This document shows positions 1-5,176 of a stretch of 5,176 nt of DNA, one piece after another; the stretch's first letter is position 1, and each line of letters opens with the position of its first letter. Under the pieces are notes generated by a model. It was not told where the DNA came from. It saw only the letters and a program-made list of their open reading frames with translations, and did not search any database. The stretch is from NCBI GenBank assembly GCA_014801655.1, contig JAAVDT010000035.1, positions 1 to 5,176 of the forward strand, read 5' to 3'. This stretch comes from Bacteroides sp. GTDB lineage: Bacteria; Bacteroidota; Bacteroidia; Bacteroidales; Muribaculaceae. Made by a program: the position numbers and the translations under genes.

Positions 1-1
1 C

Positions 2-21
2 GGACGCACCAGGGTGCATCC
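2..21. repeat. REP-like palindrome at window edge
   Basis: Two 9-base arms (2-10 and 13-21) are inverted copies separated by the dinucleotide AG. Eight of nine positions pair, and the ninth becomes a G-U pair when the minus strand is read as RNA. The arms carry the GCACC/GGTGC core typical of short palindromic elements dispersed between genes. It lies beyond the putative terminator of the secreted-protein operon. It may continue to the left of the window, so its full extent is unknown. Calling it repetitive rests on its form only, since a single copy is visible here. Confidence 0.4.
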
Positions 22-25
22 CTAC

Positions 26-67
26 AAAAAGAGGGAAGCCCTATATGAGGTATCCCCCCTCCTTCCC
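26..67 (-). terminator. Putative rho-independent terminator of the secreted-protein operon
   Basis: Read on the minus strand, GGGAAG (67-62) pairs with CTTCCC (38-33), followed directly by TCTTTTT (32-26). The 23-nt loop contains a second possible short stem, GAGG with CCTC. It begins about 50 nt after the stop codon of the SUMF1-fold gene. The stem is only 6 bp with a large loop, so this is a moderate-strength prediction. Confidence 0.45.
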
Positions 68-117
68 ATTGAGCCTACAATCTGAAATAGAAGATTCAAA
101 GGAAAGAAGTTGTAAAC

Positions 118-990
118 TTAGAGAGCCAGGCGGAGCCCAAGGTTGTTGTCCGTAAAGGACTCGCCGTTGTCGCTGCGACGAGCAATGCGCGAGTTAGAAG
201 CGGTGCTGCGCCAGCCGCCGCCACGATCGACGCGGTCCGAGCTCGTGCGTTCGCTGCCGTAGTTGCTGCTATACTTATCTGATGTCCATTCCCACACGTT
301 GCCCGACATATCATAGATACCAAGCTCATTCGGCTGCTTCTGAGCAACAGGGTGAGTCTTTGATGATGAGTTTTCTGAGGTCCATGCAACATCTCCAATA
401 GTGTTACTGCCTGAGTAAGTGTAGCCCAGCGACTTGTTGCCACCTCTCGCTGCATACTCCCATTCTGCCTCTGTGGGCAAGCGGAAATTCTTGCCGGTCA
501 ATTCATTGAGTTTCGTAATGAACGTATTGCAGTCTGTCCATGAAACTTTTTCAACAGGCAGATTGGCTTCGCCCGTGAAGTTTGAGGGATTAGTTCCCAT
601 CACTGCCTCCCAAAGTTCCTGAGTAACCTCGGTCTTGCCTATCTGAAACGTTGCGATGGTTTCTTTGTGTGCAGGCTTTTCATCTGCTTCGGTACTATTA
701 TCGTCGCCCATGAGATAGTTGCCACCCTCTACTTCCACCATATCGAGGCTAATGCCATTTACTTCATAAGTTGTTACCTTTGCCGGAAGAAGTTCAGCTG
801 CATCAACATCTTCAACCTGGAAGTATTCGAAATCCGAGATTTTATGCATTGCGATTACTTTGTCGCCATTGTAGACTTTTACGACTTTCACCTGTTCGGC
901 ATAGGCCAAGAGAGCCATAGCACAGAGGCCGCAGAGCATTATGCTTTTGAGTAGTTTGTTTGTTTTCATTGTGTGGTTTGTTTTTTCCAT
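118..990 (-). CDS. Secreted SUMF1/FGE-fold protein, probably non-catalytic
   Basis: 290 aa, predicted to be exported. A signal peptide covers residues 1-31 (hydrophobic core MLCGLCAMALLAYA, cleavage after AYA). A second ATG at 969 (residue 8) fits the signal peptide equally well, and neither start has a clear Shine-Dalgarno site. Residues 34-62 form a short module (KVVKVYNGDKVIAMHKISDF...) of the kind common at N termini of Bacteroidales surface proteins. Residues about 78-290 are a full-length SUMF1 (formylglycine-generating enzyme-like) domain: GNYLMGD at 90-96, KTEVTQ 119-124, PVEKVSW 145-151, RLPTEAEWEYAARGG 170-184, NELGIYDMSGNVWEWTSD 221-238, RGGGW 256-260 and the closing LGLRLAL. In true FGE a Cys pair lies just after RGG-S; here those positions appear to be Ser (about 262 and 267), and the only Cys in the mature protein is in the WTDC segment. 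Sulfatase activation is therefore unlikely; a structural, binding or surface role is inferred. It follows the 172-aa secreted protein by 6 nt, so co-transcription is likely. Confidence 0.9.
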   Translation of the reverse strand: MEKTNHTMKTNKLLKSIMLCGLCAMALLAYAEQVKVVKVYNGDKVIAMHKISDFEYFQVEDVDAAELLPAKVTTYEVNGISLDMVEVEGGNYLMGDDNSTEADEKPAHKETIATFQIGKTEVTQELWEAVMGTNPSNFTGEANLPVEKVSWTDCNTFITKLNELTGKNFRLPTEAEWEYAARGGNKSLGYTYSGSNTIGDVAWTSENSSSKTHPVAQKQPNELGIYDMSGNVWEWTSDKYSSNYGSERTSSDRVDRGGGWRSTASNSRIARRSDNGESFTDNNLGLRLAL

Positions 991-996
991 GATTGA

Positions 997-1515
997 TTAC
1001 TTGATGAATTTGAGGGTGTGGGTGGCTGATGAGCCGGTGGCTACCACGATGTTGAGTCCCTGCGGGAGGGTTGACACCGAAAGGGTTTCGCCCTGACGGA
1101 GGTTGCCTTTGAGCAGCAGCAACGCGCCAGCGGAGTTGTAGACGCTTACGCTCAGAGGTTCGGCGGAGTTTAGGGCGGTGATGGTTTGGGCGGCCTTGTC
1201 GTAGTGAAGGCAGCCGTCGGGCGCGGTGTGGCTCTCGGTGATTTCCGTGATTGAGGCTGTTGGTTCGGCCTGACCCACGAGGATGCGGTTGAACTGCGAA
1301 TATGGCAGCTCGTGGCTCACGGTGGGGTCGGCGGAGTTCGTGAGGGTCATCGACTCCGGCCCGAACGTGATGCGGTCGAACTGCTCGAGATCGGCATTGT
1401 GGTCTGCAACGCCGTCGCCCCTCAGGATGATGCAGGGCTTGGTGTCAGCCTGCGCCGAAACGAATCCGGCAGCTAAAATGAGGCTGACAATGGTGGTGGC
1501 TTTGTTGAAGAACAT
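997..1515 (-). CDS. Small secreted protein with T9SS-type C-terminal sorting-like domain
   Basis: 172 aa. The signal peptide is MFFNKATT plus a hydrophobic IVSLILAAGFVS core, with cleavage expected after AQA (residue 23). The mature part is short. Residues about 26-52 and 56-81 look like two copies of one small module, each ending in QF-D/N-RI (EQFDRITFG and SQFNRILVG). Residues about 100-172 resemble a type A sorting domain of the type IX secretion system: a VSVYNSAG strand, an LPQGLNIVVATG turn and strand, and a basic KFIK end. No enzymatic domain remains between them. The family of this exact protein is not recognised, and its function is unknown; outer-membrane export or surface attachment is inferred from the C terminus. 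The ATG at 1515 is the first in frame that gives a complete signal peptide. It is the first gene of a likely two-gene operon with the SUMF1-fold protein. A promoter candidate lies about 390 nt upstream, leaving a long structured leader. Confidence 0.8.
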   Translation of the reverse strand: MFFNKATTIVSLILAAGFVSAQADTKPCIILRGDGVADHNADLEQFDRITFGPESMTLTNSADPTVSHELPYSQFNRILVGQAEPTASITEITESHTAPDGCLHYDKAAQTITALNSAEPLSVSVYNSAGALLLLKGNLRQGETLSVSTLPQGLNIVVATGSSATHTLKFIK

Positions 1516-1585
1516 AGCTATAAGATTAGAAACGTGCCGCCGGATTCCCCTCGTTAGCGTAAAAACAATTGATTTTAAACAAGAA

Positions 1586-1833
1586 AAGCGCAGGAATCTG
1601 TATCTGTTGCCGTCCTTCTGTCAGAGGCTTCTAGCATTGCCTTAGGTGTTGGACGGCAACGCAGAAGCCCACGCCAGTATATGCAGTCAGTCCATTGGCG
1701 GACTTCTCACGAAGACACACCTCAGGCTGTCCATAGCATAAACCACGGGCATCCATCGTTGCTTAATCCTTGACACCTAAATGAAACTTTGCTAGAATTT
1801 CTGACAATCAAGAATCAGCGCGGATAAACGCTT
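1586..1833 (-). ncRNA. Candidate rod-shaped structured RNA (or fold-back element)
   Basis: On the minus strand this stretch can pair end to end around a GUGA tetraloop (1710-1707) closed by CUUC/GAAG. From the apex outward the paired blocks (plus-strand positions) are 1703-1706/1711-1714, 1685-1693/1725-1732 (one bulge), 1680-1684/1736-1740, 1667-1670/1747-1750, 1656-1661/1757-1762, 1642-1649/1773-1780, 1629-1636/1790-1797, 1619-1625/1800-1806, 1601-1606/1821-1826 (5 of 6) and 1586-1590/1829-1833. Asymmetric internal loops separate the blocks. A Bacteroidetes promoter lies just upstream on the same strand, so transcription of this strand is plausible. The family is not recognised. Options are a free small RNA such as a 6S-like RNA, a structured 5' leader of the 172-aa gene, or a fold-back/MITE insertion. 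The outer two blocks are the least certain; the core is 1619-1806. Confidence 0.45.
1619..1806. repeat. Long imperfect inverted repeat (188 bp)
   Basis: The two ends are inverted copies in ordered blocks: TGTCAGA (1619-1625) with TCTGACA (1800-1806), TTCTAGCA (1629-1636) with TGCTAGAA (1790-1797), TTAGGTGT (1642-1649) with ACACCTAA (1773-1780), and GCAACG (1656-1661) with CGTTGC (1757-1762). All four blocks are perfect and differ only in the spacing between them. No target-site duplication is obvious at the edges, and no transposase gene lies inside. This records the directly visible repeat; its interpretation as RNA is given separately. Confidence 0.85.
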
Positions 1834-1901
1834 GAAAAAATGTCTGCCGACTCCCTCCCTCCACCCTGGCATGAGCTTCCGGGAGAGAAATGTCTGCGGT
1901 G

Positions 1902-1931
1902 CAAATTTAATAAAACTTTCTTTTCCCCAAA
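1902..1931 (-). promoter_or_regulatory. Bacteroidetes-type promoter (TTTG-N18-TAAATTTG)
   Basis: On the minus strand, TTTG (1931-1928) is followed after 18 nt by TAAATTTG (1909-1902), a perfect match to the -7 consensus TAnnTTTG of Bacteroides. The usual spacing is 19-21, so it is one base short. Transcription would start near 1895. It lies 25 nt beyond the pdxB stop and faces the inverted repeat and then the 172-aa secreted-protein gene, which begins about 380 nt downstream. No comparable site was found closer to that gene. Confidence 0.55.
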
Positions 1932-1955
1932 AATATTTTCTGAAAATTTATGAAT

Positions 1956-2999
1956 TTAACCACCTATAGAATGAGCCGCTGAGGGTTCGGGGCGGTAGTT
2001 GTAGGTGTTGCGGAGACGTTCGAAGTCGGCGGGGTTGGCGCGGAGGTTGGCGGTGTCGGTCAGGGGATTATAGGAGGAGAGGATTGCGGAGCGGGTGATG
2101 GCTTCCTCGGGTACGTCGGGGGCTGATTCTGACATTTTCGGGGCGGGCCAGCCAAAGTGAGTGGCAACTGCTTCGGCTGCCATGCGTGTGGCTCGGATTT
2201 TTCCTTCGCGGGAATATCCGGCAATGTGGGGTGTGGCAATATCGGCCAACTGAAGCAGCTGATCAGAAATGGCGGGTTCCCCTTCCCAACAATCAACCAC
2301 TGAATGACTGACGCGGCCTGAGCGAATGGCTTCGATCCATGCTTCGGTGTCGGCCACGGGTCCGCGGGCGGCGTTGATTACGATGGGCCGACGTCGGAGT
2401 GAGCGGAAGAAGCGGGCTGATGCGAGATGGAATGTCGGATGGGAGCCGTCGCGGGTGAGTGGCGTGTGGAATGTGATGATGTCGGCTTCGCGGGCTATCT
2501 CGTCAAGCCCAACAAAGCCCTCGCTACCTTCTTTTTCGGCGCGGGGTGGGTCGCAAAGCAACACACGGAAGCCGAGCTTACGGGCCCACGCTTCAACGAT
2601 GCGGCCAATGTTTCCCACACCGACTATTCCGAGCGTCAACTGCGACGGGTCGACATCGGCAGGCAAGAGGGTGAACACCGATGAGAGCACATACTGAGCC
2701 ACACCGGGAGCATTGCAGCCGGGGGCGTTGCGCACTTCGATGGAGCGGGAGGCACAATAGTCGCGGTCAACATGGTCAAGGCCAATGGTGGCCGAGGCGA
2801 TGATCCGGCAGGGAGAATCGGCAAGCAGAACGGCATCGCAGCGGGTGCGGGTGCGGGTGATCAGCGCATCAGCCGTGGCCATGGCTTCGGGAGTGATTTG
2901 CTCGGGCGGGAGATAGCGCACACAGGCCAGCGGTTCAAAGAGGCCGCGGATGAAGGGAATATTGCTTTCGATTATGATATTTGCAGGACGAGATTCCAT
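1956..2999 (-). CDS. pdxB: Erythronate-4-phosphate dehydrogenase (PdxB)
   Basis: 347 aa, cytosolic. It oxidises 4-phospho-D-erythronate to (R)-3-hydroxy-2-oxo-4-phosphooxybutanoate, the second step of the DXP-dependent pyridoxal 5'-phosphate pathway. The N-terminal IESNIPFIRG (10-19), TRTRCDAVLL (50-59) and the run from SATIGLDHVD to GCNAPGVAQYV (69-103) are PdxB signatures. The NAD-binding Rossmann motif GIVGVGNIG is at 124-132, with Asp150 as the likely ribose-binding acid. The catalytic triad of D-2-hydroxyacid dehydrogenases is present: Arg212 (NAARGPVAD), Glu241 (WEGEP) and His258 (PHIAGYS). Its 29- and 46-residue spacings match E. coli PdxB. The length is somewhat under the ~380 aa of E. 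coli, and the C-terminal dimerisation region (about 290-347) is less clear. The ATG at 2999 is the only suitable start; it overlaps the upstream membrane-protein gene by 28 nt, suggesting co-transcription and translational coupling. Confidence 0.95.
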   Translation of the reverse strand: MESRPANIIIESNIPFIRGLFEPLACVRYLPPEQITPEAMATADALITRTRTRCDAVLLADSPCRIIASATIGLDHVDRDYCASRSIEVRNAPGCNAPGVAQYVLSSVFTLLPADVDPSQLTLGIVGVGNIGRIVEAWARKLGFRVLLCDPPRAEKEGSEGFVGLDEIAREADIITFHTPLTRDGSHPTFHLASARFFRSLRRRPIVINAARGPVADTEAWIEAIRSGRVSHSVVDCWEGEPAISDQLLQLADIATPHIAGYSREGKIRATRMAAEAVATHFGWPAPKMSESAPDVPEEAITRSAILSSYNPLTDTANLRANPADFERLRNTYNYRPEPSAAHSIGG

Positions 3000-3961
3000 A
3001 GGAACACGGCGATTAGGGCGAGGAAGAGCATCAACACGAGGATGTAGGCGCGTCGACTTCGGTCGAGCTCGAAATAGAGCGCAATCTGGAGGGCTCCGAG
3101 GGCTGCCATGAGCGGCATATAGTCAATGGCGTTGCCGAAGTCGAACATGGCAAACAACACGGTCCAGAGCGTGAGCGCTGACAACACGCCATTGAATGCG
3201 CGGGAGCGGGCATTGAAGCGATAGACCCTGATGACATTGAATGTCATGGCCAGCAGCGAACCGACAGCGAGCAGCCCCATGGCAGCAAGCTGGGGCGCGG
3301 AAATCAGGCTCCATGACTGGGGAGAAATCCAGAGCACATCGGGCGCGGCAAGGTCGGCCGGGGCTATGATGCCGAAGCCGAAGAGAATCCAGAGCGGAGT
3401 GACAACGCCTATGAGTGCGGCAAGAATGGAGCGGGTGGTGAAACATCGCATCTGGGCTGCCACGACGAACATGACGGGAATGAAATAGGCGTAGGCATAC
3501 GACAGGCAGCCTCCGGCACTGAGCATCGTAAAGACCAGAAACACACGGCGTGTAGAGCCGGGACGCATGTAGACGGTGTACATAATCATCATCGAGAGCA
3601 TGACCACCAGGCAGAGCAGCAGCGGATTCATGGCCAGACCGGGCCCCTGGGGCACAGCGCAGACCGCTAACGCAAAGAGGCCGACAAAGAGTTTGGAGGT
3701 GGAGCGCACGATGCCGAATGTGCGGTTGGTCAGCAGCATGATGCCGATAACGAAGAGAATCATCACCGTCGCCAGTCCCATGGCCACGAATTGCGAGCCG
3801 GCAACCATGGCGGGAGCATTGCGGAGCAATGCCGACGAGGCGCTGTCGGGGGGGAGAATGGTGGTGCCGGTCAGCAGCGTGGCAAGCGCCACAACGCATG
3901 CCATGAAGGCACACGTTGCGGAGCTCAGGAATGCAATGAGTTTCTGTTCAGCGTGTTTCAC
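2972..3961 (-). CDS. Multi-pass inner membrane protein of unknown function
   Basis: 329 aa, very hydrophobic, with about 9-11 predicted membrane segments (roughly 8-30, 55-77, 88-104, 111-131, 138-157, 159-170, 178-200, 222-243, 256-275, 279-298, 305-326). Short basic loops such as RPGSTRR (133-139), RVYRFNARSR (245-254) and DRSRR (300-304) break them up. No catalytic or transport motif is recognised. The stretch from AYAYFIPVMF through TTRSILAALIGVVTPLWILF resembles the core of the Bacteroidetes DUF6427 family (a basic loop, then an IG--TP helix), but this is recollection only. Translation starts at a GTG (3961-3959); the next ATG in frame would cut into the first helix, so the GTG is preferred. 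It lies 65 nt after purD, a gap containing a 10-base direct repeat (AAGAGTGTGT at 3980-3989 and 4016-4025). Its end overlaps the pdxB start by 28 nt. Confidence 0.8.
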   Translation of the reverse strand: MKHAEQKLIAFLSSATCAFMACVVALATLLTGTTILPPDSASSALLRNAPAMVAGSQFVAMGLATVMILFVIGIMLLTNRTFGIVRSTSKLFVGLFALAVCAVPQGPGLAMNPLLLCLVVMLSMMIMYTVYMRPGSTRRVFLVFTMLSAGGCLSYAYAYFIPVMFVVAAQMRCFTTRSILAALIGVVTPLWILFGFGIIAPADLAAPDVLWISPQSWSLISAPQLAAMGLLAVGSLLAMTFNVIRVYRFNARSRAFNGVLSALTLWTVLFAMFDFGNAIDYMPLMAALGALQIALYFELDRSRRAYILVLMLFLALIAVFLWNLVLQIS

Positions 3962-4026
3962 TTTCAGAAAACCTTATCTAAGAGTGTGTTTACTTTTAAA
4001 CCAAATTAATAAATGAAGAGTGTGTA

Positions 4027-5176
4027 TTATAATTTATAGTTGAGAAGGTCGCGGCCGATGTCGCGGCGGAAATATTTGCCGTCGAAGTCGATTTTGTCGA
4101 CTGTGGCAAAGCTCTTTGCAAGAGCATCGGCCACGGTGTCGCCGAGGGAGCTTGCAGCAATGACACGACCGCCGGAGGTCAACACCCGGCCATCGGCATC
4201 CTTCTTGGTGCCGGCATGGAAGAGGATGCTGTCGACTTCAGCGTCGAGGCCTTTGATTTCCTTGCCTTTCTCGTAGCTACCTGGATAGCCACCGCTGACC
4301 ATCATCACTGTGACGGCGGCCTTGGGGCTATGGGGCAACTGCAGGTCGCCGAGATTGCCGGCAGCCGCAGCGCGCATCAGCTCAACGAGGTCGGCATCGA
4401 CGCGAAGCATCACGGCTTCGGTTTCGGGGTCGCCCATGCGCACGTTGTATTCAATCACCATCGGCTCGCCGCCCACGTTGATCAGGCCGAGGAAGATAAA
4501 ACCGCGATAGGTGATGCCGTCGGCAATGAGACCTTTGACGGTGGGTTCAATGATGCGTTCGGTGACCTTCTGCATGAACTCTTCGTCGGCAAAAACCACG
4601 GGGCTCACGGCACCCATGCCACCGGTGTTGAGACCGGTGTCGCCCTCGCCGATGCGTTTGTAGTCCTTAGCCACGGGGAGCACGCGATAGCCGCCGTTGC
4701 CGTCGGTCAGCACAAACACCGAACATTCGATGCCGCTGAGAAATTCTTCGACAACAACCGTGGCCGAAGATTTGCCGAACATGCCGGCGAGCATCTCGCG
4801 CAGCGAGGCCTTGGCTTCTTCGAGATTATCGATGATGAGCACACCCTTGCCGGCAGCGAGGCCGTCGGCTTTCAACACATAAGGGGGCTGAAGTTCTTCA
4901 AGGAAGCGGCAGCCTTCTTCGGCAGTCTCGGCAGTGAAAGAACGATAGCGCGCGGTCGGAATCGAGTGGCGCATCATGAACTGCTTGGCGAAGTCTTTTG
5001 AGCCTTCGAGCTGTGCGCCGGCCTTCGACGGGCCAACCACAAGGAGCTGAGGCATCTGCTCGGCAAAATAATCGAAGATGCCGGCAACGAGCGGATCTTC
5101 ATTGCCAACCACAATCATGTCGATATCGTTGGCTTTGACAAACTCTTCGATTGCGGGAAAATCGAGGGGCGAGAGC
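4027..5176 (-). CDS. purD: Phosphoribosylamine--glycine ligase (PurD), 5' end outside window
   Basis: Cytosolic enzyme of de novo purine synthesis: phosphoribosylamine + glycine + ATP give glycinamide ribonucleotide + ADP + Pi. 382 codons are visible, read in frame to the window edge (first complete codon at 5175-5173), so the ATG at 5118 is internal. The missing part, about 40-50 residues, would hold the N-terminal GGREHA motif. In visible numbering, GNEDPL (24-29) closes the N domain; the ATP-grasp part carries [12 protein letters not shown] (101-112), VVVEEFLSG (140-148), [21 protein letters not shown] (169-189) and the metal-binding [13 protein letters not shown] (241-253). The C domain has [11 protein letters not shown] (294-304) and ends NYKL. 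No damage is visible. No clear terminator separates it from the membrane-protein gene 65 nt downstream, so read-through is likely. Confidence 0.97.
   Translation of the reverse strand, partial: LSPLDFPAIEEFVKANDIDMIVVGNEDPLVAGIFDYFAEQMPQLLVVGPSKAGAQLEGSKDFAKQFMMRHSIPTARYRSFTAETAEEGCRFLEELQPPYVLKADGLAAGKGVLIIDNLEEAKASLREMLAGMFGKSSATVVVEEFLSGIECSVFVLTDGNGGYRVLPVAKDYKRIGEGDTGLNTGGMGAVSPVVFADEEFMQKVTERIIEPTVKGLIADGITYRGFIFLGLINVGGEPMVIEYNVRMGDPETEAVMLRVDADLVELMRAAAAGNLGDLQLPHSPKAAVTVMMVSGGYPGSYEKGKEIKGLDAEVDSILFHAGTKKDADGRVLTSGGRVIAASSLGDTVADALAKSFATVDKIDFDGKYFRRDIGRDLLNYKL

Noticed and set aside
1861..1890. CCCGGAAGC-type segment as part of an SRP RNA.
   Set aside because: Only a few bases match the SRP core, and the surrounding sequence does not form its hairpin.
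1930..1955. AT-only hairpin (ATTTTC T GAAAAT) just after the pdxB stop as a terminator.
   Set aside because: The stem is A/T only with almost no loop, so it would be too weak; the stretch more likely belongs to the promoter region.
3123..3914. 263-codon minus-strand frame overlapping the membrane-protein gene.
   Set aside because: It is a frame-shifted shadow with His/Arg/Cys-rich low-complexity composition; the 329-aa frame has coherent membrane helices.
3973..4005. Possible minus-strand promoter before the membrane-protein gene (TTTG at 4005-4002, 21-nt spacer, TAGATAAG at 3980-3973).
   Set aside because: The -35-like part and spacing are acceptable, but the -7 box matches only four of six fixed bases, and the purD gap is short enough for read-through.
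4216..5001. Long plus-strand open frame of 261 codons opposite purD.
   Set aside because: It is rich in His, Ala and Gly, typical of the antisense of a GC-biased gene, and purD motifs are unambiguous on the other strand.
5116..5118. ATG at 5118 as the purD start.
   Set aside because: The frame stays open to the window edge, and the upstream codons ([19 protein letters not shown]) fit the PurD N domain, so the gene is cut by the window instead.

Overview
The window looks like a Bacteroidota chromosome, order Bacteroidales, with a GC-rich Muribaculaceae-like member as the best guess. The reasons are a T9SS-type C-terminal sorting domain, a DXP-route vitamin B6 gene (pdxB), A-rich translation starts without clear Shine-Dalgarno sites, and a near-consensus Bacteroidetes promoter (TTTG-N18-TAAATTTG). 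All recognisable genes lie on the minus strand, so transcription runs from high to low coordinates.

Layout in transcription order: (1) 5176-4027 is purD, with its first ~40-50 codons outside the window. (2) 3961-2972 is a hydrophobic multi-pass membrane protein with a GTG start. (3) 2999-1956 is pdxB, overlapping the membrane gene by 28 nt. These three read as a housekeeping cluster (purine synthesis, unknown membrane function, pyridoxal phosphate synthesis). (4) 1955-1516 is 440 nt without a convincing gene. It holds a good minus-strand promoter followed by a long, imperfect but extensive inverted repeat that would fold, as minus-strand RNA, into a rod of roughly 190-250 nt capped by a GUGA (GNRA) loop. 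(5) 1515-997 is a small secreted protein consisting of signal peptide, two short beta-type modules and a sorting-domain-like C terminus. (6) 990-118 is a secreted SUMF1/FGE-fold protein that lacks the catalytic cysteine pair. Genes 5 and 6 are 6 nt apart, share the same kind of short N-terminal module and probably form one operon. A hairpin plus T-tract (67-26) may end it. A REP-like palindrome sits at the window edge (2-21).

The most interesting item is the rod-like inverted repeat at about 1586-1833. It could be a structured RNA (a 6S-like RNA is one testable idea), a structured leader of the secreted-protein operon, or a fold-back/MITE-type element. The sequence alone cannot separate these. 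The rest is ordinary Bacteroidales content.
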